Positions 32,755-44,350 are shown, counted from the first letter of the stretch. The stretch: DNA of 64,000 nucleotides from Notolepis coatsorum (GCA_963971535.1 OZ020585.1:156054701-156118700), one strand, 5' to 3'. Notes: a model not told the origin generated them from the sequence alone. Numbers and translations: made by a program.

Positions 32755-32900
32755 CAAGTTCTTTATTTGTCAAATACACAACAATACAGGGGGCATTGCA
32801 GGTAATGAAATTCTTATTTCGAGCTCAGACTCAACAGTGCACAATTAAAAAACAATGAACAAGAATGGTAGTATTAGTAGTAACATCAAATAAAAGATAA
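32755..32900 (-). mobile_element. Possible LINE 3'-tail fragment (antisense)
   Basis: Begins ccaagttctttatttgtcaa, in style a reversed LINE 3' end (ttgacaaataaagaacttgg), followed by A-rich sequence. No coding part is visible. Confidence 0.35.
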
Positions 32901-33457
32901 GCTAAAATAGTAAATTATTTACATAAAGCGTCTTGCATGTAGTGTATGTGCATGACTTATAAGGTGCAGGGTGTGTCCAATAACTAAAGTAGTAGTACGA
33001 TCAATTAAATAAAATATTAAAATGAGGTCAGATAAAATTAAAGTCCATTTCTACAGAAAGTGTCTTGCGTGAAAGTACGTGAAAAGTACATGTGTCTGTG
33101 TTCAAGAGTTTTTTAAGAAGTGTCTGTTCAATAGTTTGTGGCAGAAACTAGGCATGACATCACATATTCCAATCTTTGTTGACACGTTTGCAGAGTGTTA
33201 GGGTGGTCCATGGCTATAATAAGAACGTGAATCATTTTACTGAGGTTTTCCCCTTGAAATGAAAAAAAAAATAATGGGAATATAACTAGATTTCTTTGTT
33301 TTCCAATTATGGAATCCGTGTCTGTGAACTATGCATATTGTTTACACTAGAGGGCGCCATTGCTCTTTGGAGTATCAAGTTACAGTCACTGTATTGCATG
33401 TCATTGTTAGATCCCAGTGTCCCATTTCAGAACCGATGCTGCTCAGCCTTTGCTTCA

Positions 33458-33837
33458 TAATAATAATAATTCATTTAATTTATATAGCGCTTTTCAATAA
33501 CCCAAATACGCTGACAATAAGCAAAACAAATAACAGAAACATAAAACCACAGGGGAACAAGCAACAGTATGAATACACAAGATAAAACCACAAGTAACAA
33601 GCAACAAGTACAAAAGCCATTAGGGGAACAATCAGGGAAGTAAGGAAACCGAGGAGGGTGGTTATGTGTAGGGAAGCTTGTATGCTTGGGAGAACAGGTA
33701 GGTTTTGAGTCGGGATTTAAAGGTGGAGAGTGAGGGAGAGTATGCAAAAGCAGTTCAGACAAAAGGCTCGCAGGACCAACATCTCTGACTCCAGCCCAAA
33801 AAGTCCAACGTCTGCATGGTTCTCTGTGCTCGGTTAA
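33458..33837 (-). mobile_element. L2-like LINE 3' fragment (antisense)
   Basis: (ataat)n and ttatatagcgcttttcaata are the reverse complement of a LINE tail of the kind at 10490-10530. Further in, the minus strand reads a C-terminal peptide (LSTFKSRLKTYLFSQAYK, about 33735-33680). It is interrupted at 33838 by a TIR element. Confidence 0.7.
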
Positions 33838-34350
33838 TAGGGTGACCATATTTTGATTTCCAAAAAAGAGGACATGCCCCCCCCAGCCTCGAGATACTTA
33901 ATGATACTCAGGCATGCGTTGCTCATGGGACGACTGGTTGCACTATGTTTGAATGACGCCGCGCGCGAGCTCCCGCGCATGCACATAGATGTTCCCTCGC
34001 ATAGCACAGACTAAAGACAGTGCCTAATTGCCTCTACAAATGGAATGTAACACATTTCATTCACAAGTTTTGTGTGAATGTATCTGAGAACGTATTTGAA
34101 CACACCTGACAACCGGGCCCGGCCATATTGTTATGCAAAGTAGTACTTAGCGAGTTGGCGCATCAGTCGGGTGCAGCGCATTCCTGTGTGCACGCGTGTG
34201 CACATCCGTGCATGTGCGTGCTTCTGCTCACAGACTGTTTGCACGGCGTGCAACCCCGTCCCATGAGCAACGCATGCCGATACTCAACGTTTACTCAAAG
34301 ATGCATTATTGTTTTAATATATTTAAAGTATGCCTCCTCTCTATGGATAT

Positions 34351-35542
34351 TGTAACTGAGGGGTACAATTCCCTGACTGTATTGATAAGTATGGTATCAT
34401 TAAACCACTACTGAGTTATGTACTTTACTACTGGCCATACAGTACACAGGTATATGTGATGAACACCCACACAATAACACGGCTTAACAAAGAAAGTCCT
34501 GTTTGGAATATTTATTAGAAGAGCAGCAATATTATATTACAGTATTGAGAATTAGAGTCGCGCTTGTAAGGCGAAGAATGTGCATGAATAGGTCAAGAGC
34601 GTAAGTCCATGAGCATATTACGATGGGGATAATTAATACCACCTGTAGCATAAGAATTATATAAGGTACACTCGTAGGTCAGCTGGAGATACTAGGGGGG
34701 TTCCCTCCGGTTGTAAGCCAGCAGGGGAGAGGAATGTTCGAATGCAAAAGTCTGGATCAACGAGGAATCAATAAGCTCCAGCTACGGGAGGCGGTACATA
34801 TACTCCCCTCAATCGGCAGACAAAGCAGCAGCTATAATCCAAGTACGCGTGACAGCATGGATAAAAGCCAGCCAGCCTCTTCCTAGAGACGGGCTCGAGT
34901 GATGCTCCTCACGGGTAGATCCCACACAGCAGTGGGTAGACGGTTCTCTGCTCCAGCAGCCACAGTACCAAATCAATATAATCCAGCCGGAAAAGGCTCT
35001 GCATTCACCGGTGTAGATTCTCCTGTGCACGGTACTTCACATTAACTAGGTCGAACTTGACGTTATTTCACTAAGCTCTGACACTTTTACTATCCTATTC
35101 GCACGCGGTTCTAAGTGCTCTATTTAGACGCAAGGTTGCTCACTTCACTTGGTCGTTGACTCGTGGTGAAGGCTTTAACTTGTTGGGTTAACTCGTTTGA
35201 GGGTAACTAACTGCTGTATCCACCTGCAACGTATTTATACGTAAGGTGAATAATCTAGTGCCAACCTTATTTCTGTCTCGTATTACTGCGCAAACCTGGG
35301 CATGTTGAGACATGTCTTAGCGGTGGCTTTGAACTAGACATTGGGGGGTATGGCCGTGGCGCCTGGGGGGTCGCTGTCCAATAGGAGAACGAATATTATG
35401 GTCTGGCCTGTACCTAGGTAAAGGGATATTCCGTGTATATGTACAAAGAATATACAAGGGATATCAGACGATATACAAATATTATACAGGGGATCTCAAG
35501 CAATAAATATATATATTCGGTTTAATCTGACCCTTTGTAACA
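34351..35542 (-). repeat. BEL 3' LTR
   Basis: Starts TGTAACTGAGG and ends CCCTTTGTAACA. In element orientation this is the 3' LTR. The sequence next to it (minus-strand aggaggcggc, 35543-35552) is a likely polypurine tract. Confidence 0.93.
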
Positions 35543-35637
35543 GCCGCCTCCTAATTAGTCCACACCTAATTAGATAAGCAGAGACAGATTAACCGTCTTG
35601 TCCACTACTCAATGTCCGTTGTGAGGAGTAGGGCAAT

Positions 35638-35900
35638 TCACAAAGTCAGTGGGTCATGGTCGTCATTAAGAGAGTCGGGGAGCCTTGGCAACTCTATCAG
35701 CCTCGCCACGGGTCGGGTGTATGTCCGTCCCTGGACGAGCACTTCTGCCGCTCTGACCTTTCCGTCGGCACCAGTGATCACTTTGCTTACGCGGCCGGCC
35801 GGCCACACAGCTCGGGGTAGTGACTGGTCTATGGTCATGACGACTGTGTCCACTTTTAAGTTGTCCCCGTCCTTGACCCGCTTCTGACGGGCTGGAAGGG
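35638..35900 (-). pseudogene. BEL integrase C-terminal remnant
   Basis: The minus strand reads VVMTIDQSLPRAVWPAGRV, then GADGKVRAAEVLVQG and YTRPVARLIELP, the C-terminal module seen after the integrase core in BEL/Pao elements. It is out of frame with the protease ORF that overlaps it, and its core domain is absent. Confidence 0.75.
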
Positions 35901-37265
35901 ATGGTAGGGGGGTTAGGAGGAAGCGGGCCTGAGACTGCTTTGATCTGTGCTTGGCTGTGCCTCCACCTCCTCCGTCTGTTTATCTTGTTTGGTCTGTACC
36001 CCGTCTGAGGAGGGGCCGGTTCCGGCCGCCCCATCAAGGAGTCGCTTGGGGTGCTGGGTTCGAGGTCAGCTACGTCTGGAGCGCAGCTGAGGGGGGTGGA
36101 GTTCGGAACTCCCTCTTGTGCCCACGGTTCTCTCACAGGCCTCTCGCCTAATGTCAATAGCCTCTCAACGGGCTGTACGGGAGGGTGGCCGGTGTCGCTC
36201 ACCTTTGTGTGTAGGCAGCGTGTAGACGTGGGTTGACTGTCAAGTCCGTAGAGGGGGCCCTGGAGCGTCCACCCCAGTCGGGTCTGAACCGCGACTGGGC
36301 ATCCTTTGGGTCCGATGTGGGCCGCCTCAATTGGGAGAATGAGGTCCGCGTGGTCGGAGCCGATGAGCAGGGTCGGTGTGGCGCCGTCGATAAGCGGTAT
36401 AGGTAGTTGACGTAGGTGCACATACTTCGCCATCAGCTGTGGGATGGGGTAGGTGTACTGTGACAGGCCTATGTCGTGGCTAGTGAAGACGTTGGTAATA
36501 CTATACTGCTTCTCGGGCTGGTCCACCGCTGCTATCTTGAAGGAGACATTTTTACCCTTTATGGTCTTCTGGTCTCTTCTGATGGTACGTATGGTCATTG
36601 TTCCTTTGGCACCCCGCAGGCCCAACTGGGCTGCGGCGGAAGCGAGGAGGAGAGTCTTTTCAGACCCATCGTCTAGGACGGCGTAAGTGTCCAGGACCTT
36701 GTCCTCGTAGCTCAGGAGCACTCTGACCACTTTGATGAGCACTCGGGGGGTCCCGCTATGCTGGTCTATATGGAGCACTCCTGTTGGTCGGTTGCCTTGG
36801 ATCTTCTGGTGGGCCCCGCACAGTGCTGCGCGGTAAGCGGCGCCCGCCTGGGCCGCCTCACGCCACTGGTCAACTTGGACGGGGTTCAGTGTCTTATATT
36901 CGGCGAACTGTGCCAGCCAGTGTCCGCCGTCGCAGTAGGTACAGTAGGGGGCGGTCTGGTGGATCTTCGGTACTGGTGCCACCGCCTCGGCCTGGTACAT
37001 TACCGCGATGGGCCCACTTTGTTGTCCTGGCGGACGCCTGTTGATGTCATGCAGGACCTCCAAGTGGGCGCCGCCGCACCTGCTGCACTTCTTCTTCAAA
37101 CGGCACTCAGCTGCCATATGGCTGCGCGCGCAGCGGAAGCAGCGGCGGTGGTCTTTGATCCACTGACTCACCTCGTCCGTGGTCAGCTTCTTGAAATCGT
37201 CACATTGATACAGCCGATGTTCCCCTTCACAGTACTGGCATTCAATCTTCCACTCCTTTCGTCGA
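35666..37265 (-). pseudogene. BEL zinc fingers and aspartic protease
   Basis: On the minus strand three zinc-knuckle-like motifs occur in series (CQYCEGEHRLYQC, CFRCARSHMAAEC, CSRCGGAHLEVLH, about 37245-37050). They are followed by a protease with YAVLDDGSEKTLL (about 36690-36650), the LDDGS form being usual in BEL/Pao. The longest frame starts at a GTG (37171), but reading extends upstream to about 37265, where a shift separates it from gag. The C-terminal ~60 residues are a shifted reading of integrase sequence. Confidence 0.8.
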
Positions 37266-39349
37266 GGGGGTGTTGTGGTTCTTGTGCTGCGGTACTGATT
37301 CGGCTTGGTGCATAACGGTCACCGACCGGCGGTTATCATTTGATCCCCGAGGTCCTGGTCTTGGGCTTGGTCCACTCCACACGAACGTGTCCAGTCGTAG
37401 GCTGCTGACCTCCCTGGCGAGGAACTCAGATAGGTCTAGGAGGGATGCCTCTGGGCCGTTGGGGTCGCGGTGGTCTCTCTGCCGCCTGAAGCGCTCTTGT
37501 CGGGCGGGAGGGAGCTTCTCTAATATCCTTTCTACATTAGAGTTAGCATACAGTTCATATATCCCTTTCTCCTTTTGGGACCCCAGCATCCCTACCAGGG
37601 ACTGTACCTTGATAGAGAGGTCATCCAATGCTCTGTTGTTTCTGGCTGGGGGGAGGCGGTCGATATCTCTTATTTCCTGTATCACGTAGTCCCATATGCG
37701 TCCATAACGCTGGTCGAGGGCTACTAGAGCCGCGGTGTATGGGGTACTTGAGTTGGAATATGCCAGCGCTATATTATGCGCTCTGGGCACCTTCAGGTGC
37801 TTGAGGAGGATAGCATATTTGTACGTCTCATCGGGGACGTCGGACATCATAGTCTCTAAGCACATCCGTAGCTCCGTGTACTGTGCTCTGTCCTCGCGTG
37901 TAAAATCCGGGAACGTCGGTGTGCCAAGGTACGATGCCATGGATGGCTGGCACATCGGTGAGCGTTGGGGGAGAGGCCTCCTGGGCGAGTCTCCCCGTAC
38001 GTGTCGTCGTGGGCTGGTACTTGGTGGGTACCAAGGCCCGGGTACCCAGGTGCTGTTCCTCGGGGCTGGCGGTGCGTCAAACTCACCCTTGAGTTGAGTC
38101 GGGGGTCTGTAACGCAGGGCCTCGGGGCTGACGTCGGGGCTGTACTGGGCCTCCTGGTCCAGAGTACGTTGCTGCTGGTCGGGGCTGTACTGGGCCTCCT
38201 GGTCCAGAGTACGTTGCTGCTGGTCGGCTTGACATTCCTCCTCTTCCTCTTCCTCTTCCTCTGCTAGGTCCTGGAGTCTTCTGTTCAGTCTCTCGGCGAC
38301 GTAGGCCGGTTCTTCCCGGTTGCTGGGTCTCGTATGGACCGGTCGGGGAGGGGGTTCGGAGACGTGGACAGGATCCTCCTGTTGGCGGGGTCCCGGGTCG
38401 CTTGGTCGGGTAGGGGAATGTGCCCTAGACCCTTGTCGTGATGATCTCCGGGAGCTCCGTGCGGAGAGAGGGGGTGTCGCCATGGCGATCAATTGTTCTA
38501 CCATCTGCGCCTGCAGCCGGTCGCGCTCTGCTTCGTGCTGGGCATGGGCGGCGTCGCGCTGTGCTTCGCGGTGGGCATTGGCGGCGTCGCGCTGTGCATT
38601 GGCGGCGGCGTGCTGCGCATCGGCGCGGCCTCTTTCAATGTTCTCTTCCGTCTGAAGGCGTCTGGTCTCCAGTCTTATGCGGTCGTCTTCACTCCTTTGT
38701 TGCGCCTGGAAGCGCTCTCGCTCGGTTGCAGCATGTTCGCGCTCACTGAGGGCTTGCGCTTGGAGTTGCGCGTGAAAGCGCTCTCGTTGGTCTGCAGCTT
38801 GTTCGCGCTCGCTCGTCTGTTGCGCTTGGAGTCGATCGCGTTCACCCTGAAGTCGATCGCGTTCGGTGGAGGCTGCCAGGGTGGCGATGAATGCCTGCGC
38901 CAGCATCTTGTCCGCTTCGCTGGGGGAAGACACCGACGGAGGTGATCGGCTTCTGGCAGTGCTCGTTGGAGATCTGTTCTCTGGGCGCGCCTCGAGGTCC
39001 GTCTCCTGGGCGCGCTTCTCTTCTGGTAGTGGGTCGGGTTCTGTCCCTGGAGCTCTCCGGGGGCCGTCCCGTTGACGTTGTCTGGGGGTATAGTCCTGTC
39101 ATGTCCCTCCTGGTCCCCCCCGTGAGCTTGGTCAGTTACGTTAGAACCCACTAGGGTCTCTACTGGCAGGGTCGCCTGGTCGGTAGGGTTTGACATACTT
39201 TTACTATCCGCTTTTTCCGCATTTAACGTCTGTATAAAGCTAGGTAGTAGACTGGCAGCGTAGTCCTCTAGGTAAGGAGGTGGCTGCCGTCTGCGCTGCG
39301 GGCGATCTAGCTTAGGAGAGCCGTTTGTGGAGTGTTCATCGCTGGCCAT
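37242..39349 (-). pseudogene. BEL gag, frameshifted
   Basis: An ATG at 39349 starts MASDEHSTNGSPKLDRP; the reading shifts frame near 38940 and continues to a stop at 37242. The middle is a long charged coiled-coil with ERDRLQ and AQRDAANAHREA repeats, and it includes two copies of QQQRTLDQEAQYSPD and a run of glutamates. A globular part follows (FPDFTREDRAQYTELRMCLE ... LLKHLKVPRAHNIALAY), typical of BEL gag capsid. Gag packages element RNA in cytoplasmic particles. Confidence 0.75.
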
Positions 39350-39388
39350 GTCAATATTAATATTATATTAATATTACGCTAATTACCC

Positions 39389-39404
39389 TCCGGCTCGAAG
39401 GACC
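39389..39404 (-). other. BEL primer binding site (tRNA-Tyr)
   Basis: Two bases inside the 5' LTR border, the minus strand reads TGGTCCTTCGAGCCGG. This is complementary to the 3' end ccggctcgaaggacca, which matches vertebrate tRNA-Tyr(GTA) including the CCA. Confidence 0.8.
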
Positions 39405-39406
39405 AA

Positions 39407-40599
39407 TTGTAACCGAGGGGTACAATTCCCTGACTGTATTGATAAGTATGGTATCATTAAACCACTACTGAGTTATGTACTTTACTACTGGCCATACAGT
39501 ACACAGGTATATGTGATGAACACCCACACAATAACACTGCTTAACAAAGAAAGTCCTGTTTGGAATATTTATTAGAAGAGCAGCAATATTATATTACAGT
39601 ATTGAGAATTAGAGTCGCGCTTGTAAGGCGAAGAATGTGCATGAATAGGTCAAGAGCGTAAGTCCATGAGCATATTACGATGGGGATAATTAATACCACC
39701 TGTAGCATAAGAATTATATAAGGTACACTCGTAGGTCAGCTGGAGATACTAGGGGGGTTCCCTCCGGTTGTAAGCCAGCAGGGGAGAGGAATGTTCGAAT
39801 GCAAAAGTCTGGATCAACGAGGAATCAATAAGCTCCAGCTACGGGAGGCGGTACATATACTCCCCTCGATCGGCAGACAAAGCAGCAGCTATAATCCAAG
39901 TACGCGTGACAGCATGGATAAAAGCCAGCCAGCCTCTTCCTAGAGACGGGCTCGAGTGATGCTCCTCACGGGTAGATCCCACACAGCAGTGGGTAGACGG
40001 TTCTCTGCTCCAGCAGCCACAGTACCAAATCAATATAATCCAGCCGGAAAAGGCTCTGCATTCACCGGTGTAGATTCTCCTGTGCACGGTACTTCACATT
40101 AACTAGGTCGAACTTGACGTTATTTCACTAAGCTCTGACACTTTTACTATCCTATTCGCACGCGGTTCTAAGTGCTCTATTTAGACGCAAGGTTGCTCAC
40201 TTCACTTGGTCGTTGACTCGTGGTGAAGGCTTTAACTTGTTGGGTTAACTCGTTTGAGGGTAACTAACTGCTGTATCCACCTGCAACGTATTTATACGTA
40301 AGGTGAATAATCTAGTGCCAACCTTATTTCTGTCTCGTATTACTGCGCAAACCTGGGCATGTTGAGACATGTCTTAGCGGTGGCTTTGAACTAGACATTG
40401 GGGGGTATGGCCGTGGCGCCTGGGGGGTCGCTGTCCAATAGGAGAACGAATATTATGGTCTGGCCTGTACCTAGGTAAAGGGATATTCTGTGTATATGTA
40501 CAAAGAATATACAAGGGATATCAGACGATATACAAATATTATACAGGGGATCTCAAGCAATAAATATATATATTCGGTTTAATCTGACCCTTTGTAACA
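39407..40599 (-). repeat. BEL 5' LTR
   Basis: Near-identical partner of 34351-35542; visible differences include c/t at 39413, g/t in acac(g/t)gctta, a/g in ccctc(a/g)atcgg, and c/t in attc(c/t)gtgta. It would hold the promoter for minus-strand transcription. Confidence 0.93.
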
Positions 40600-40604
40600 G
40601 ATAT

Positions 40605-43600
40605 ACAATTATTATTTATATTATTTTACTGTATATAACACAACACTATCTCTATAACCAATTGGTTGAGCTTATAGGACTAGATATTACAATCCCTTAG
40701 ATAATCAGCACTTTTTTGAATGGGGTAGTGGTAAAAGCTTCACTGGGGTCTTCAGGTGGGCACCCTCCTTCATTGGTGTTTCGTTGACAGGCCCACGACA
40801 CCTCCGAAGGGCTCAACGGCAACACCTGGCGTCCCAGGTGTGCCCCCCTCTGCTTTTACCCCTCGATGGTCATTTTGCAGCCCAATTGGGGTCCTTTCTC
40901 TTAATCCATAGCCATCTGCTGCTTCGTTCGGCAGCCTCTGACAGTGTTTTGACAGCTTGTCGGAATGCCTGTCCTCGCACTCCCATCCCCTTAAGAAGCT
41001 TGGTTGTGGACATGGCAACAAATCCTCTAGAACCAACCTCCACCGGAAGCACCTGGGCACGCCAGCCGCGTTGTTCTGCCTCGGCTGCTATGTCGGAGTA
41101 CTTCAGTCGTTTGCGTTCATATGCTTCACCAACTGCAGCCTCCCATGGTACAGTTAGTTCCACAATGAATACAGACTTCTGGGAGGTTGACCACAAGACC
41201 AGGTCCGGCCTGAGGTTAGTTGTAATTATCTCAGGCGGAAAGATTAGTTTCTGGTCCAAGTCAACCTGCATTCTCCAATCCCGGGCAGTGTCCAGGAGGG
41301 TTGCCTCCACTCTTGCAGATGGCTTTGCTGGGAGCTGTCCTGCTCTTACAAAAGAAGTGGTGTTTGAGTGTCTAGGCATTGGGGGAGGGAGGGCATTGTT
41401 GGTAGTTCTCCTTCCTTCCAGGGTGATTGCCAGTTGTCTTAGGACCTGGTTGTGTCTCCAGGTGTAGCGCCCTTGGGACAAACTGGTTTTGCAGCCGGTG
41501 AGGATGTGCCTCAGTGTTGCGGGGGTTTGGCAAAGCACACAAGAAGGATCTTCTCCAAACCACTGGTTTAGGTTCTTGGGCGTGGGGAGAACATCATAGG
41601 TGGCTCTGATGATGAAGCTGATTTGGCTTCCTTCCATCTCCCAAAGATCCTTCCATGTGAGCTTACGATGCTCCAGGTTTTCCCAGCTAGTCCATTGGCC
41701 CTGTTTGGACTGTGAGACTGCCTTTGCGCATCTGTCTGCCTCCTCTTGTTGTCGAACCTGAGCCACCACCAGCTTTCTCCTCTGGGTTGATGTTGCCTTG
41801 TGCCATGTGGGTCGACTTGTCCCAAGTCCAAACCCACCTCTTCCATGCTGCACCTGTCCTACAATGTCTCCATGCCTGAGAGCAGATTTTGCTTGCTGTA
41901 CGGCCTCAGATGGGATCCATTTCCTCCCAGTTGCCAGTCTGGGAGCAGCCGCTCGGATCACTTCATCTTGAGACTCGGTCAGGGTCATGTTCAGCCTCAC
42001 TTTGGTGCATTTAAACTCCTCTATGAGGCTAGAGACAGGCAATTCCAGGGCCCCGTGTCCATACAAGCCGATGTTGCTGAGGCAACGCGGGAGGCCAAGC
42101 CACTTCTTGATGTATGAACTGACTGTCCTCTCCAGCTTCTCGACTTTGGTCATGGGGATCTCGTAGACCGTTAGAGGCCACATCAGGCGGGGAAGCAATC
42201 CAAACTGCAGGCACCAGAGTTTCAGCTTTCCAGGGAGCAAGGTCTTGTCTATGCTGACAAGGCCTTTGATGGTTTCTTCCCTCAGCTGATCACTCTGGTG
42301 TGAGTCTTTGAGGCTCGCGTTGTACCATCGCCCTAGGCTCTTGACTGGCAGTTCTGACACCAAAGGAATGGGTGTATCCTTGATGTGGAACCTCTGGTCC
42401 ACGAGTTTTCCCTTGACGATGGATATGCTCCTGGATTTGCTGGGTTTGAACTTCATCCGTGCCCATGTAATGTTGGCATGAAGCTTTCCCAGCAGGCGTT
42501 TGGTGCATGCTATGGTTGAGGTCAAGGTGGTCATGTCATCCATGTAGGCACGAATAGGAGGTAGACGCTGTCCAGATTGCAGACGTTCTCCTCCCACAAC
42601 CCACTTGGAAGCTCGAATGACCACTTCCATTGCCATGGTGAAGGCTAGTGGGGAGATGGTACATCCAGCCATTATTCCCACTTCCAAAGATTGCCATGAT
42701 GTTGTGTATTCTGTTGTTTTGATACAGAATTGCAGATCTTGGAAGTAATTTCTCACCAGGTTTGTGATGGTATTTGAGATGTGGAAGAAGTTGAAGGCTG
42801 TCCAGATGAGAGAATGGGGGACGGATCCAAAAGCGTTGGCTAGGTCCAGGAATAAGACGTGCAGGTCTCTTCCTTCCCTTTTGGCAGATTGGATTTGGTG
42901 CCATATCATGCTTGTATGTTCCAAGCATCCTGAGAAACCAGGAATGCCGGCCTTCTGCACAGATGTGTCAATCAAGTTGTTTTGCTTCAGGTATGTTGTC
43001 ATCCTTTTAGCAACAATGCTAAAGAAGACCTTCCCTTCAACATTCAGCAGGTTGATCTGCCGGAATTGATCAATGTTTGAGGCATCCTTCTCCTTGGGGA
43101 TTACTACTCCCCCTGCTCTTCGCCACGCTTTTGGGATGGTTTGCTTTGTCCACATCACCTTCATTTTCCTCCACAGATAGCATAAGATATTTGGGGAGTT
43201 TTTATACAGCCGGTATGGAACTCCATTTGGTCCTGGAGCTGAAGCTGCCCTTGCCTTCCTCACTGCTTCCTCAACCTCCCTCCACCTTGGAGGACAGTCA
43301 TCCAGCTGGTGTTCTGGTTGAGGAATTGGTGGCATGTCTGGTGGTAGTTCCCTCTGTTCATATCTTTTGCTGTCTGTGTGAGTTGTTTTCAGATGGTCCT
43401 CAAACTCCCTCTTTGAAACCTTAAGTGACCCGCTCTTTTCCTTTGTGAAGAGTCCTTTCACAAATCTGAAGGGATCCTTGTAGAAGGATGTTCTCGCTCT
43501 TTCCTTCCTCTTGCGTCGAGTCCTGAGGTTTTCAGCTCTCCGCAGTCTTCCCAAGCGTCCCTTCAGGTCTGTTTGTAGGAGGTCGATGCCCACTCGTACC

Positions 43601-44350
43601 TCCAATGAGGCTCTCTTCCATTGCTTCCTCAAGTCCCTTCTCTCTTTGACAAGGCGCTGGATTTCTTGCTGCCTTCTGGACTTGGGAGGGGTTGTTGGTG
43701 TCATGTCCTTCTTTCCTGTGTCTTTTGTTCCGAACCTTTCTGCTCCATAGAAGTAGATCAGATCTCCCATTTTATCCAGTTTCTTTTCCACTGTTCCTTT
43801 GATTCCGTCCAGGATTTTTATCAGGTCTGCATCGATTGTCGCCCACTCTTTCTTGCTGCTGGACTTTGGCCACTTCACATGAGGTCTGTGGCCTTGCATG
43901 TTCTTCTCCAAAGAAGGTTGCAAGTGACTTGGTTCCAAGTTCTCTGATGTGCTTGAATTACTTTCAGCCACTGGGGTACTGATGCTCGGTGAACTGTGGG
44001 GTAAATCCTGCCGCTGAGCTTCACTCGCCTGACTTGACCTTTCTCTCAGAAGATAATGGTCAATGCGAGGTCCCGGCCTCACTTTCTTCAAGCACTTCAT
44101 CCGGCCTTGATGTATACCAAAGACACACCAAACCAAAGTTAACAATCAGCATGCTTGATGATTATGCCTAGAATTATCTGACAAATCTCAATGGCACAAT
44201 AATTACTTAAAAATCAACCTGTAACAAAATAATAGCTCTCTTTTCAAGTCTTACTGGACAAAAATAAATAACAAAATATATGAAATAATAGAAAATAGAA
44301 AATCCTGTTAACAAATATCTTTTTCAGACAAATCGTTTTTTTTTGCCATG
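40605..44350 (-). mobile_element. R2/HERO-type LINE (element extent approximate)
   Basis: The ORF at 40870-44100 with about 265 bp of 3' flank, which ends next to the BEL target duplication. The 5' limit is not marked; 44150-44350 is AT-rich and could be 5' UTR. No target duplication or tail repeat is evident, so the borders are estimates. Confidence 0.6.
40870..44100 (-). CDS. R2-superfamily LINE protein (RT plus restriction-like endonuclease), HERO/R4-like
   Basis: A single uninterrupted frame on the minus strand. The longest reading starts with TTG at 44145; the first ATG is at 44100, giving 1076 residues. Order: basic N-terminus; linker rich in R/K; RT blocks with APGPNGVPYRLYK, INLLNVEGKVFFSIVAKRM, LFLDLANAFGSVPHSL, GCTISPLAF and catalytic AYMDDMTTL (about 42552-42530); then a CCHC finger (CVLCQTPATLRHILTGC, about 41540-41490) and a PD-(D/E)XK-type nuclease (RPDLVLWS ... 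VFIVELTVPWE, about 41215-41150). This C-terminal nuclease is the hallmark of R2/R4/HERO-type LINEs, which nick the target and prime on it. The absence of stops in 3.2 kb suggests possible recent activity. Confidence 0.9.
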   Translation of the reverse strand: MKCLKKVRPGPRIDHYLLRERSSQASEAQRQDLPHSSPSISTPVAESNSSTSENLEPSHLQPSLEKNMQGHRPHVKWPKSSSKKEWATIDADLIKILDGIKGTVEKKLDKMGDLIYFYGAERFGTKDTGKKDMTPTTPPKSRRQQEIQRLVKERRDLRKQWKRASLEVRVGIDLLQTDLKGRLGRLRRAENLRTRRKRKERARTSFYKDPFRFVKGLFTKEKSGSLKVSKREFEDHLKTTHTDSKRYEQRELPPDMPPIPQPEHQLDDCPPRWREVEEAVRKARAASAPGPNGVPYRLYKNSPNILCYLWRKMKVMWTKQTIPKAWRRAGGVVIPKEKDASNIDQFRQINLLNVEGKVFFSIVAKRMTTYLKQNNLIDTSVQKAGIPGFSGCLEHTSMIWHQIQSAKREGRDLHVLFLDLANAFGSVPHSLIWTAFNFFHISNTITNLVRNYFQDLQFCIKTTEYTTSWQSLEVGIMAGCTISPLAFTMAMEVVIRASKWVVGGERLQSGQRLPPIRAYMDDMTTLTSTIACTKRLLGKLHANITWARMKFKPSKSRSISIVKGKLVDQRFHIKDTPIPLVSELPVKSLGRWYNASLKDSHQSDQLREETIKGLVSIDKTLLPGKLKLWCLQFGLLPRLMWPLTVYEIPMTKVEKLERTVSSYIKKWLGLPRCLSNIGLYGHGALELPVSSLIEEFKCTKVRLNMTLTESQDEVIRAAAPRLATGRKWIPSEAVQQAKSALRHGDIVGQVQHGRGGFGLGTSRPTWHKATSTQRRKLVVAQVRQQEEADRCAKAVSQSKQGQWTSWENLEHRKLTWKDLWEMEGSQISFIIRATYDVLPTPKNLNQWFGEDPSCVLCQTPATLRHILTGCKTSLSQGRYTWRHNQVLRQLAITLEGRRTTNNALPPPMPRHSNTTSFVRAGQLPAKPSARVEATLLDTARDWRMQVDLDQKLIFPPEIITTNLRPDLVLWSTSQKSVFIVELTVPWEAAVGEAYERKRLKYSDIAAEAEQRGWRAQVLPVEVGSRGFVAMSTTKLLKGMGVRGQAFRQAVKTLSEAAERSSRWLWIKRKDPNWAAK

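Larger units (their letters stand above)
34351..40599 (-). mobile_element. BEL/Pao LTR retrotransposon, internally deleted
   Basis: Two ~1.19-kb direct repeats (34351-35542 and 39407-40599) flank a minus-strand gag and protease. The 5-bp target duplication GATAT is exact (34346-34350 and 40600-40604). The repeats differ at only a handful of positions that I can see, so insertion was recent. The internal region runs gag, CCHC fingers, protease and then directly integrase C-terminus: RT, RNase H and the integrase core are missing. It would need enzymes from a related element to move. Confidence 0.93.

Noticed and set aside
36758-37315. + strand frame opposite the BEL protease and zinc fingers
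   Set aside because: Shadow of the minus-strand gag/protease coding sequence.
40870-44145. Start of the R2/HERO-like ORF at 44145
   Set aside because: The codon there is TTG directly after a stop; the first ATG is at 44100.
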